NCBI GenBank assembly: GCA_964019165.1
Contig: OZ025280.1
Span: 14,502,428 to 14,566,427, forward strand
Length of the DNA stretch: 64,000 nucleotides
Source: Mastigias papua
Taxonomy: Eukaryota > Cnidaria > Scyphozoa > Rhizostomeae > Mastigiidae
Reading direction: 5' to 3'
Part shown: positions 10,083 to 20,640 of the stretch, piece by piece
How the letters are laid out: the number at the start of each line of letters is the position of its first letter
Position numbering within the stretch: position 1 is the first letter of the stretch
The notes under the pieces: generated by a model
Told to the model about the DNA's origin: nothing
Databases searched by the model: none
Seen by the model: the letters and a program-made list of their open reading frames with translations, nothing else
Position numbers and translations under genes: made by a program

Positions 10083-11554
10083 CTACTCATCTGAATCAAG
10101 ATCGAGGAAAGGATCTTCAGGTTCAATATTTGATGCAATTGGAGCTGTAATTCCAGAAACATCGAAGCCCTTTTGTATCAGATCTGACTGGCTTCTCAAA
10201 TGATCATATAACCCAATCAACCACCTTGCATGGACTGCTTTCAAGACAGATAATGTTGTCTTTATTTCACTTGAATAAACATCAACCCCTGCATTGATCT
10301 GCTGCGTAATTTCCTTGGCATACCACTCCTCAAATTTTGTTGTTAAGAATTTCTTGGCAACTCCATTAATGGTAAGGTCGAGTGGCTGAAAATGATGTGT
10401 CATATTTGCAGGGACAAATACCACTTCACATGAATTTTGTTCCATCAAGTGTAATACCATCTCTGTTTTGTGAGCTCTGAACACATCAAAGATCAGAAGA
10501 GCCTTCTGATCTGCTGCCAAACCGTGCTCCACTTTTTTTGATGCAATGAATGGAAAGATCACCTCTTGCAAGAGCTCAATGACTTTTTCCTCATTACTCC
10601 GATGATTTTCTGTGTAACATACATTGAATCCATCAGGAAATTCTATTTCTCGTGGAAGACAACGCGCTGTTTTTCCCTGATATATCAGTTGCATTGGTAG
10701 AAATATCCCCGATTTCGTTACTGTGAAGGTTCCAGTAATTTGCTTCTTCTTACCCTTGCTAATAAGGGGAACACTCCTTGCTCCACGTTGGTGCAGTGTG
10801 TGATTTGGAGAGCAAATATATGACAATGGAGTCTGGTCAAAATTTATGATGAGATCATCAGGAATATCATGCTTAGATTGCGCAGCTTTTATTTTACGTT
10901 GAAAGTCTAGTTTTACCTCGCTTATAATCCCTGGGGCAACTGGAAGTTTTGATGTTGTGGCGCATCTACGGGTCATCTTCTTTCCTTCTTTTTCCATCCT
11001 GTAGAGTACATTTTTCCCCAGTCACTGTTAAGCCTCAAATAACCCCCATACTCGATCAAAATGCTGCGATCATTGGCAATTACAACTCCCTTTGCAATTG
11101 AGTTAATAACAGAAGCAGTTACTGGTGCTCCTTTGAGACGTAATGCTTCAACCAAAGTTATTGTTTTTTTCATTAGGTCTTCGGGCATCAATGCAGGCCG
11201 ACCTCTTTTCTGGCTGCTTATTGTGCTTGGAAGCTGTCCCGTTCTTTTCTGAGCACTTTGTGCTGCCTTTTTACAGTCGCTGATTGACTGCTTAGTTAAA
11301 TGAGGGTATTTCTCCTTAAATTTTCGCAGAGTTTCTGCAACACCATGAACTGTTGCAAAGTTTCCAATTTCCGCTTTCTCTTCACCAGTCCAAGGTCTAT
11401 ACTTCCCTCGTTTACTGCCCTTTCCTTCTGCTTCTTTTAGTTCATGCACTACTTGCTGTTTTTCGGTCTCAGTCACCAAACTCAGAAACTCACTTTTCTG
11501 AAGCTCTTCAGATGGTTTCTTTTCAGCCTGTTTGAAGTACTTCAAGAGAGACAT
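10083..11554 (-). pseudogene. Tigger/pogo DDD transposase (one frameshift)
   Basis: Transposase of Tigger A. The first frame (11554 to about 11015) holds an N-terminal region with a helix-turn-helix (RKFKEKYPHLTKQSISDCKKA) and a CENP-B-like part (LVEALRLKGAPVTASVINSIAK). The second frame (10997 to 10083) holds the DDE_1 core: D in INFDQTP, D in LLIFDVFRAHKT and D in FQPLDLTINGVAK, then an acidic tail EDPFLDLDSDE. The change of frame falls at the homopolymers TTTTTCCCC (+ strand, about 11010-11018), so a single indel explains it. All three catalytic residues are present. Together about 490 residues, normal for the family. Confidence 0.85.
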
Positions 11555-11615
11555 TTTTGATGCTGTATTCTGACTGGCTGCTTACTGACCTTACAAAAGG
11601 CAATGTTTCTATCGC

Positions 11616-12585
11616 ATGCATAAATCTCAAGATTTAAGATCTAATCCACATGATATTTCCGCGGGAACCCTGAACGAATATCTGTTAGCTCAAGGTGGAC
11701 AGGTAAGCACCAATAGATGGCTCATTAGAAATACCAGACCAATTAGAGCATTGACATTTGCAGAAACTGAATTATTTTTGTGCCATAATGATGTGCTGTG
11801 CTGTTGGTCCATACTTTTAGTATGATGTATCAGAATTCTATTTACGTTCAGTTAAATCGTTTGACACCTAATTCGCAACAGAATTTACTACACCTGGGCA
11901 GTCAGTGTTTGACGATCTTTGAAAGTCCCTGAGGTAAACCACCTTGGCAGCTTCGACTCGGATAACTTTCCTTATAGAATTGAAAGGGTTTTACCTGAAG
12001 AGCTAGAAAATGCAATCCAGTTTTCAGAAAGTTATTGGCTGCAGAGGATGGCACGTGTACGGGAAAAATGTCTGGATCAACCCTAAACGAGGAGATAAAC
12101 TTTTTGCAGTTAAAGAGAAAAATCCACAAGCCTTGACTGTAGACTCATATTCAATTGCATGGATGTTGAAAAGAGTGGACAAACTATCACCAGAAGTAGT
12201 GGGCTACATTCCACAGGAGATTTCACGTTTTGTTTGGTTTTTCCTGGAACGCGGGGGAACAGTCAACGGTGAAGTTCTAAATGGAAAATGTCGCAGGTCT
12301 CCTATTGCCAATGGTGGTTTAGAAATCATCTTAAAGGTTTCTTTTTGTATGTCTGATTTGAAACGAAGATAGTTAGAAAGGCTTATGGAATTGATTAATA
12401 AAAACTATGATGCTTCTGAAGGTGAATTTTAGGAATTCCTGGAAGCTAATCTAGACTCACAAGAAAGTGATTCGGATGATTTAGGAGAACCTGGACCTAT
12501 GATTATGATAGATGATGAGTGTAATCATACTGAAGATGACTCGCCTGTTACGAAAAATCCAGATGTACTCATAATTGATGACTGA
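11616..12585 (+). pseudogene. HIRAN-like accessory gene of Tigger A
   Basis: Divergent from the transposase, about 60 bp apart. From ATG 11616 a coherent frame reads RWLIRNTRPIRALTFAETEL, then pieces in other frames (VSEFYLRSVKSFDT; TTPGQSVFDDL; FPYRIERVLPEELENAI) and from about 12045 a segment that looks like a HIRAN domain: WINPKRGDKLFAVKEKNP, VVGYIPQEISRFVWFFL, then a glycine turn and GGLEI. An acidic Ser/Asp-rich tail follows after two in-frame TAG codons (12370, 12430), ending at 12583-12585. HIRAN domains bind DNA ends in HLTF/Rad5-type repair proteins and occur in transposon-linked proteins; the role here is inferred. At least three frameshifts, so dead in this copy. The N-terminal region I do not recognise. 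Confidence 0.55.
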
Positions 12586-12684
12586 GAAACATAATGTAAA
12601 TTGTTCGCTTTTTCTGCTTTTTGTCTTTGCATATTGTTGTGATTAAAGCTTCAGATAAAACTTTAGAAAGGTAAGCATTGAGCA

Positions 12685-12820
12685 CGGTAAAAATTTCGGA
12701 CGGTAGAAATTTAGCACGGTAAAAATTTCGGACGGTAAAATTTTCGGACGGTAAAAATTTCGGACGGTAAAATTTTCGGACTCCATCTTAGTCCGAAAAT
12801 TGTACCGTCCGAAATTTTTC
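12685..12820. repeat. Subterminal repeats of Tigger A, right
   Basis: At least five copies of a unit like AAAAATTTCGGACGGTA, with variants TTAGCACGG, inverted relative to the left set. Confidence 0.8.
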
Positions 12821-12830
12821 GGAATTAATG

Positions 12831-13035
12831 TAGCTTCATCCAGCATAATGCCTTCTTTACTTCTTTGCTGAACCTTTCGTTTTCTGTCTTTTGGCAAGGG
12901 CTCTATTGTTGATCTTCGTTGTGACTGTTGCATCAGGTCAGTTCCATTCAAATCATGTTGTAAAAATCCAACATCCCCTATCTTAATAGTACCTTCTTCA
13001 TTCTCGCTATCTTCCGTTTCATTAATACTCAAGTC
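12831..13035 (-). pseudogene. MADF partner gene, upstream part
   Basis: On the - strand, after an acceptor-like CTCTTTAG at about 13036-13043, reads DLSINETEDSENEEG, then KDRKRKVQQR and MLDEA, and is cut by the Tigger terminal repeat at 12831. The acidic then basic linker is what stands between a MADF domain and its tail. The MADF domain itself should lie at higher coordinates and I did not find it. Confidence 0.5.
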
Positions 13036-13060
13036 CTAAAGAGTGAAATTTGAATCTCAG

Positions 13061-13873
13061 ATGCCAGCCTTGGAACAAGAGTGGACAGCTGTTGCAGATC
13101 AGTACGAAGAGCATTGGAACTTTCCAAATTTCATTGGCTCGATGGATGGCAAGCACATTATGATAAAACAGCCAAGGAATAATGGGTTTTACTTTTTCAA
13201 TTATAAAGGAAATTTCCGTATTGTCTTGCTGGCACTTGTTGATGAGAATTATATATTTATATATGTCAATGTTGGATACAATACAAGAATCAGTGATGGT
13301 GGGGTTTTATGGGCCAGTTCTCTATCAGATGCATTAAATAAAGATATCCTAAGGATACCAGCACCCAAATCACCAAGTGACTATGACACTGCATTACTGT
13401 ATGTTATTGCTGCTGATGATGCGTTTCCACTACAAGGCAATATGATGAAGCCATACCAAAACAGAGGGCTATCCAAAGAGAAACACATATTCAACTACTG
13501 ACTGAGTAGAGCCAGACTCATATTGGAAAATGCTTTTGGCATATTGGCAAACAGTTTTTGAATATTTTTATCGGCAATCCAACTTTTGCCAGAAACTGTA
13601 GAGAAAGTGGTCTTAGGAAGTTGTGCTTTACACAGTTTTTTTGTACAAAGTAAAGCTCCATCACAGTACACTCCAAGCAGACATTTGGACACTGACGTTT
13701 TAGAGGAAGGTCACGTTGTAGATGGAAGAAGGAAGGTAGAGCAAGTGGAATTACAGCCTATTGCTATTTCAGGCAGTAACAAGTACAAACATGACCGTAA
13801 AATGATAAGGGATGACTGTTGTAAATATATCAACACACTTGGTAGAGTACCGTGGCAGGATAAAGTTTTTTGA
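13061..13873 (+). pseudogene. Catalytic half of decayed Harbinger transposase
   Basis: One continuous frame behind an AG acceptor (13059-13060) reads the DDE core: FIGSMDGKH (first Asp), ADDAFPL (second Asp) and ENAFGIL (Glu), and ends with the family's usual IRDDCCKYI...VPWQDKVF. Two TGA codons at 13499-13501 and 13559-13561 interrupt it, both at places where related proteins have arginine. It belongs with 9001-9443. Confidence 0.8.
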
Positions 13874-14500
13874 TATACATACAAAGGAGGATGTTGTTTT
13901 TCTTGAATGTATGGTATCACGTAGAAACATCAGTGTTGGATTATGTCCCCCGTCGCAGGATATATCACACTTGTATCCCTGTATTGGGTATAAACACCTT
14001 ACAACGTTATGCACTGTAGATATGAGAGCATGATCGTAAGATTTCAAGAACGTGCACAAAAGATAGTTATCACGCGCACAAATAGTGCTAGGAAGATCGG
14101 TCAGGATTGGACAAGTAATTCGCACTTTTTATATTCTCTTTGTGTTTGAGTATACGCACTTGTTCAATGTATACAGTTAGTTTATTTCGCCTATAATTTC
14201 TGCCACGATTTTACCTATTTCTCTTGGGCTTCGGTTTGAGTTTTCAGCTAACATTATTTGAAGAAGGTTGCTTAACCGTTGGTGTTCGATGTTAAATGGT
14301 GCAAAATTACAACGATGTTGAGCTGCAAGGAAGCTACTAAGCAGGTTTGCAAGTTATTTAATGGCATATTACTCAGTAATTTAAATGAGACAGTGTTATT
14401 GTCAAACTCCTTTGACAAGGCTGTTGTTTTGGCCCCAAATGATTCAGAGAGATGAAGAGCTATTTGATTTGCTTCGCTATAAAATATGTCAAAACCCTAT
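13874..14500. other. No gene recognised
   Basis: Probably the 3' part of the decayed Harbinger. On the - strand 14150-14335 a frame reads QHRCNFAPFNIEHQRLSNLL and then SPREIGKIVAEII, which looks coding, but I cannot assign it. Confidence 0.4.
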
Positions 14501-14514
14501 TATCGATCCGGAAC

Positions 14515-14690
14515 AAAATCATACCGTTTTCATGTGTTTACACAGTACCATTTTCAAATCATACCGTATCCAGAAGCGTTTTCATTTCATGCCATTTTCG
14601 ATAGCATTTCCGTGTAAACAGAAGGCCAAAACAGCATGATTTCATACCGTTTTCATTTGAAAACAGTATCATGTAAACGGGGCCATAGTG
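14515..14690. repeat. Subterminal-type repeats ending in GGGGCC
   Basis: Variants of ATACCGTTTTCAT recur about six times, ending in GTATCATGTAAACGGGGCC. Read in reverse, GGCCCCGTTTACATGATAC has the look of a DNA-transposon terminus; a matching second end was not found. Confidence 0.45.
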
Positions 14691-15942
14691 AATTGTACCC
14701 CCTGAGGGTTGTGCTATAGTTGATCACAGTTTCACTGTTGGCCAAGATAAGTCTCTGCAAACAAGTGGTGCTGGACATTCATTGCATACATGCTCCTATA
14801 TCCAATCCAGCTGACTGGAAGCATAGAAGAAAGCATTTATATATAAACTTCCTCTTCTTCCACTCTCGCAATTGTAATGGAAGTACTAATTGTGACTAAT
14901 TGTAATCCTTTAGTATTTTAAACACATGTTGTTGCTTCAGAGGGGCAGAAACATGCAAAGAAGTCTCACATTGAAAAGATCCCATGAACAGTAACAGAGT
15001 GAACTTCAGTTTTGCAGTTCTTCCAAGATGCTGTTTGGGAAGCACTCATTCCTGGAAGGGCACCTTGTATCAAATATCTGGAGGAAAATACAGTCCTTGA
15101 AAGGTGTAAATGGAAAGTGATTAAAGACTCTGTAAGAACTATGATTACAAAAGCTAAAAGATATCAAAAAGATTGACTGTAGGACAATAAAAAGCAACAT
15201 CCTTTAAAAAATTCGTACATTGTTATAATCATTATTATTCTAATTACTTCACTAAATGTCGATAAGTACAATCCTTTGCTAAGGTATATCCTATAACCTA
15301 GGGCACAGGAAGGTAAAGTTTTACACATTTCATGACTATGCAACTTTATTTGATGACATGGATAGCATACATAGCAGTAGATGAGCCATCCCATTCAGTA
15401 CTATTTTTGTAGTTCTTGCAACCATGGTTTCCCTGAGATTCACTTCATATGACCTTCAGTGTTCTTCTTTATCATACCTAATGCCCCCATTAATACAGGT
15501 ATTACTGTATTATTATTTTATGTATTTCAATTTCCAGGTCCTTGTATTTGGTGATGTATTATTATTATTATTGCCCATCTTGTCCATCACAAGCAAAGTC
15601 ATCTGGGATGTTCTTTTATGTCAGTCCTTTAGAGCACTGGGACAAGTCACCAAGGGTCTCACAGTTCCCGTCTTATACTATCTAAAGAGATAAAACTTCT
15701 GGCAATATCCTTTCTGAGCCAAGCAGTGCTGTTTTCTGACTAATATCTGTCACAATCTTTACTCCCAATTTGTCAATCTGCCTTTGAAACTTATCTGTGA
15801 TAGCCCAGGAGTATTAATAGGACTATTATTATTATTCGACGTATCTTAACCATATAGGCGGTTTTTGTACCCATTTTGGACAATGCCCAACACATTGTTC
15901 CACTTGTTCTTGTTCATGTTCATATTCTGTTTCTTTCTGAAC
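14691..15942. other. No gene recognised
   Basis: AT-rich sequence with short ATT-repeat tracts near 15555-15575 and 15823-15835. No family signature on either strand. Confidence 0.5.
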
Positions 15943-16720
15943 TTAACTACCAGTGCTTCTAACAATGTCATCTTCTAAACTCGCTGTTACTTTCAGGGCC
16001 CTCATAACAAACTTGAGGGGGGCCTCATTACTTTCTTGAACACTGTTAGCTAATTCTTTATATGCTTCACTAGCAGTTTTTTCACAGTAATGACTCCTTA
16101 GAATAAGTCTCAGTTGAGACAACGAAAGTGAATGGATGGTCCCCAAATAAGATCTTAAGTGCACATTTGGAGCAACTGAAGTGATAGCCCCATCACCAAC
16201 ATCTGCTTCAGAGTACCCATTTTGGAGTACACTCCCTATCTGTTTGTTTAGGCTAAAATATGGCAATCTGTTTTTTTCAGTAGTAAATATGCCTGCAATT
16301 TAAAATCTTTAATTCTGATTATATTTGGAGAGGATATTGAACTTCTAGTCCCTGTTGATGCTACTGGTTTACCTCTGAAACTCAAAAATGTATCTTCTGC
16401 TTCTTTCATCTTCTTTTCCTGCAACTGCAGCACTCTGCTTTAGCTGCTTGAAGTAACGTAGCATTAGCATCTTCCTCATCATCATCTCCTTCTAGTGGGG
16501 GTATTTCCTCAACCATGATCTTTTGTAGGCCTAACAAAAAGGCTTCACCACCTTCACCAGCTGGTTGGCTTTCGATCTCCATTTTTACCCTTTGAATTAT
16601 TTTCCTTCTGGTTTCATTCGATCCTGCTTTCTCCATTTTCAAGTATGAAATGACTGCAATAAGCTTCTCATATGATAATCCATACAATGTGCCTTCCAGT
16701 AGCAACTGCAATTCTTGCAT
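15943..16720 (-). pseudogene. Retrotransposon gag-like remnant
   Basis: Three consecutive - strand frames form one decayed protein: a SAP-like helical start (LLLEGTLYGLSYEKLIAVISYL), an acidic linker (EGDDDEEDANATLLQAAKAE), then NKQIGSVLQNGYSEADVGDG, LRSYLGTIHSLSLSQLRLIL and KTASEAYKELANSVQE. This order recalls the gag proteins of invertebrate and fish LTR elements with conserved LRSYLE and LRxHYxEK motifs. The third part has RSHYCEK. Two frameshifts (near 16425 and 16260). No pol follows in either direction. Gag identity is from pattern memory and should be tested. Confidence 0.5.
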
Positions 16721-17188
16721 TTTTGCACTTGTTTTCGTTTACCACTGCCTGTCAAATTATATTCCACTTCGCTTTCTTGAAGCAAATTAGTCAAATTTCT
16801 CTTCTTGGCATTACTTTCACCACCAGCTCAACCATAGCGAGCAACTGGGAAACTACCCTCTGCTACCAAAATGCTATATGCGATAATCCCAAGGTGAAGC
16901 CAAAGAAAATAACGAGTGTATTACATAAGAAAGCAAATATATGTAAATGCCAAGGCAATTACACCATGTGGCCTAAAAAAATGACGAATGACAGACCACT
17001 AGGGATCTGGGGCACAATATCTCGTTTTGGTGATTGAATAAGTCGTCATACTGGGCTGACTGGACTGAGCACACCCAGAGGCCAATGAAGTAATATACAC
17101 AAAACTTTGGAAAATTAACTGACACAGTTTTAGTACAACCTATTTGTAAGTTATCCTTTGATCTCACTGTTCTATAAGTTCTAATTGA
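16721..17188. other. No gene recognised
   Basis: Spacer between the gag-like remnant and the next Harbinger remnant. No family signature seen. Confidence 0.5.
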
Positions 17189-18230
17189 TCAGTTTACACA
17201 GTATCCTTGCTTTTCATCCCAAAACCTTTCTGTCAAACAATCACGGATCTTTGTTGCATATTTGTTTGTGTCAGCAACCCATCTGCATTTGGTCAAGTTC
17301 AAAATGTTCTGTACCTCTTCTCTAGGTAATCTCCTTTTGGCTTTTCTGTCATAGCTGTTATCCCATGCTGGATTTGCTTTATCATTCATATCAATGCAGA
17401 TATTGTGAAGTACACAGCAGGCTAATGACATGATCTTAACTGTATCATGCTTGCATTCATTCCTCCGCAGTAGCACCCTCCTTCTAACTTTTAAGTGTCC
17501 AAATGCACCTTCAACCACCATTCTCTCTCTTCGTAAATGGTAGGTGAAATACCGCTAGCGGGGAGTAAGAACTGCATTGCCATATGGTTTCATCAACCAT
17601 GTAGCAAAAGGAAATGCAGAATCCCCAATTATTGTTGGGTAGACAACTGTTCCTGCTTGTTCTTTTCCAACTTTAGGGATTTCACTTCCATTTACACATT
17701 TATCATGCAATGTTGTTGCCTGAACTATTATGGCATCATGGCTATTTCCAGGGTAGCCACTTGCAGGCCATGAAAATCTTTACCTGGCATCTACTATAGT
17801 TATCAATACAATGGAATAGAAATTTTTAAAATTATGGTATTGCTTTGCACTTTCTCGTCTTCCATCTGGGTATTTTATAGGAAGATGACATCCATCAACA
17901 GCACCTATGCAACAGGGATACTGCCACAAGTCTTCAAAATCAGTCATGCACTCTTCAACTTGATCTGAATTTGATGGAAAGTTTTTAGTGATGAAGTGGT
18001 TCCATAATCAAGTAACAACTGCCTGTGATGTATCTTTTACACTTCCACATACAGTTGATGTTCCAAGTCCATATAGCTTAGCCAAGGTATGTAAGAAGTC
18101 ACCTCTGGCAAGTCTATAAAGACAAACAGCAAGTCATATTTCTGGTGAAATTCGCATTTCTGTAACTTCCTCTTTCTGCAAATCCAGTTTAATACAGAAC
18201 AGTAACAGAGCACCAATTGATACATCTGTG
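17189..18230 (-). pseudogene. Harbinger transposase remnant
   Basis: Reading the - strand from about 18230: RISPEI, stop, LARGDFLHTLAKLYGLGTST (helix-turn-helix), then IGAVDGCHLPIKYPDGR with the first Asp (codon at 17893-17895), PGNSHDAIIVQ, IGDSAFPF with the second Asp, and EGAFGHLKVRR with the Glu, then MSLACCVLHNICIDMND. All three catalytic residues survive, but there are at least four stops or shifts. The subgroup differs from the elements at 1-2820 and 42254-46231 (GDSAFPF rather than GDPAYPL). Confidence 0.8.
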
Positions 18231-18785
18231 GCTATCCAGATGAATACCTACTTTAACAGAACAAGTTGTTTATTTAAATAAAAGCAGAACACAAGTGTAT
18301 CAAGAGAGACACTTACCTGCCTGGTAACTCAAGTGATTGGTAGGAAAAATCTGGGCCCCTTTCCTTTAGTCCTTAGCAGGGATGTTGGAGCATAGTTTTG
18401 AGTGAGGGGGCTGGGAGCAAGTGACAAGTGGGGGCCAGTGGCAGAGCAACTTGAAATGTTTATAACTACATCCTTGATTGCATGCTTGACATCCCATTTC
18501 TAACTGTCAAAATACTTTCTATCTACAAAAGGATGGGCACTTTACTGTATTACATCATACACTAGCAAAAACGGGGGGCTGCAATCCCTGGCCCCCCAGC
18601 CCTGGTGTGTCTGCTTTATACATTTACTATTTGTCTTTCAAAGGCTTCTGTTTTATCCACGATTTAATATAACTAGAGGGATGTTTAAGATCATGGTGTC
18701 ATTTTTTGAGCAATGTGATTCTTTTGAGCAGTACAGGTATGTCATCAGAATGCAACTCTTCTTCTCCACTTGAGTTGGTCAGCCC
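18231..18785. other. No gene recognised
   Basis: Spacer with G-rich strings (GGGGGCTGGGAGC, GGGGGGCTGCAATCC). No coding signal. Confidence 0.5.
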
Positions 18786-19082
18786 TTATATGGGGGAAAA
18801 GTCATCACTAGCTAAATCTGAAAGATCACAGTCTTCAGTTGCAAGACCTTGATTTGCCACATGATCTTGTACAGGACAAAGGACTAATGTAATTCTCTGA
18901 TAGTCTTCCCTAAGTGCTTTCTTGTAATCTTCCACATTAAAAAAATTCTTCAATCCGCCAGACATGAAGTGGACTGACTGGACAAGCTTCCCCCAAACAT
19001 GTGCCTCAGCCCTATATTTATAGTTACATACAAACTCCTTTGCATTCTTTCTCTTTCCTGTAATAGCTGTTCGTGGGGCCAT
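18786..19082 (-). CDS. Hypothetical protein fragment
   Basis: 98 residues: basic start (GKRKNAKEF), aromatic middle (VHFMSGGLKNFFNVEDY), acidic end (CDLSDLASDDFSPI). I do not recognise it. The strand and position upstream of the Harbinger remnant suggest it may be a partner or N-terminal exon of that element. Confidence 0.3.
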   Translation of the reverse strand: MAPRTAITGKRKNAKEFVCNYKYRAEAHVWGKLVQSVHFMSGGLKNFFNVEDYKKALREDYQRITLVLCPVQDHVANQGLATEDCDLSDLASDDFSPI

Positions 19083-19799
19083 CCAAAGGCAGAGAATGAA
19101 GAAGATGGGGTAGATCTATTTTCGTTCCTAGTTTCATTTTCATCCTCTCTTGGCCTGTAAAATGACTGGAGACTTTGGCAATGTCGACAAAACTTGCTTC
19201 TTCATGCAGTTTTACAATACAAACACTATAATACCTTAAATGTACATAAAGAAGAAGTGAAATAATAGGATGAAGTAATGGCAATATGATGCAAGTACTT
19301 TATCCTGCTACACTGATTTCCACTTTAGTTAGTAGAGAAATTAAAACTTGTAACAATTGCAAACAGTAGTTCATTGACCTAAACAGCTTTATACCAATAT
19401 GCTGGCTTTCTCAAAATAAAATTATAATAAGACAAAGCTATGGCCTAAACAGAACTATCTTCCATTGCCGTGAACTAGCAGTGAACTACCAATTACCACT
19501 AAGTATCGTGATCGACTGGGGATTCCCTCGAAATATGCTGAGTTTGCTGTGACAGAAACTGAGTTTGTCATGAAACAAAGTGAGGTTGCCTTGGCAGAAG
19601 TTGAGTTTGCTGTGACACTTCTGGGCCACCATAAATGTGGATGCTTCCCAGTTTGAGCTAAGCAGGTTTCTCACAACCTAGTTCCAATCCAAAGAAACTA
19701 TGACCCTGGTCTGCTACATCACAGTTTCTTATCAGGAAGATATACTTTATTTTTCATATTTAACCTCTCTTTGAGACTTCTAATCCGATAAATCACAGT
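19083..19799. other. No gene recognised
   Basis: AT-rich spacer. Around 19525-19620 four near-repeats of a phrase like GAGTTTG(CTGTGACA) occur. Confidence 0.4.
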
Positions 19800-20640
19800 T
19801 CATCTTCATCATCCTTATGAGAGAAGAGCTCTCTTAAGTGCTGAACAACAAGCCTGCAACATGTCAATGAGTCAGGTCAGAATCTCTGTTCAGTGGGTAT
19901 TAGAAGACATTATTAACCATTTTACTTTAACAGGCTTCAAGAAGAATCTAAAAACATTGGTCTCAGCTCTGCTGGTAAATGTATTGTGTGTGTGCTCTGC
20001 TGCAAAATGCCTTGACATGTCTTCATGGCTCAAATACAGCAGAATACTTTATCCTACATCCACCAGCCCTAAATGAGAACTGTTTGTGATTGTCTATGTA
20101 ATTAAATTTGATCCAGTCAACCAAAAATCATGAGAGACATGAAAAACTAATGGAAAGTACAAATGTATTAAGAGCAATGGCACTTGTTAACTCAGGCGTT
20201 AGTTATGTGAATTAGGAAATAAGCAAGAAAGAGCTATTTGTGACAAGTGACTATTGAAACTTTAAATACAACTAGAACTTCATTTTTAAGTTGCTCAAAT
20301 AAAGATAAAAGTGCCTGATTCTGCTGGTGTAGCTGGAAAAGCCAAGCCTTTTGATAGTTCTGCTGCCCCATTACCATTGCCACTAGGCTTTCATTTCTTT
20401 TCTCCCAGTTCTCTTTCTCTAAGCATCAGCTCTCTTTCTCTCAACTGCAGTTCTTTTCTTTTCAACTTTACTTCATCTCCTGTGTAGCTCAACTCCCTTT
20501 TGCTCTATAATAAGCTCCATATACCCTGTCTCTGTTCCAACTCTCCTTTTCTTCTGTAAACCTTCACCCATTTCTCTCTTCTTAGGTGGATGAGCAATAG
20601 CATTTGATTAAATGTAACATTTTGAAATGAATGTTATTGC
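19800..20640. mobile_element. Harbinger remnant, transposase tail and partner tail
   Basis: + strand 19835-20075 reads LLSAEQQACNMSMSQVRISV followed by QWVLEDIINHF, matching the end of the transposase at 212-1294, but the catalytic Glu is Gln here. The - strand at 20200-20620 reads a decayed Lys/Glu-rich coil like the partner protein of that element. Same convergent layout, so this is a 3'-to-3' core of a related copy whose outer parts are gone. Confidence 0.65.

Larger units (their letters stand above)
9820..12830. mobile_element. pogo/Tigger element A (3.0 kb) with HIRAN-like partner
   Basis: Terminal inverted repeats begin CATTAATCCCGAAAAATTTC on the left and, inverted, CATTAATTCCGAAAAATTTC on the right, flanked by TA at 9818-9819 and 12831-12832, the TA duplication of the Tc1/mariner-pogo group. 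Subterminal copies of an AATTTCGGACGGTAAA unit follow at both ends. It contains a DDD transposase (-) and a divergent HIRAN-like gene (+), and splits a MADF gene. Confidence 0.9.

Noticed and set aside
12643..13032. 129-residue - strand frame as a stand-alone gene
   Set aside because: Its first part is the MADF gene piece; the rest reads through the Tigger terminal repeats (repeated YRPK text).
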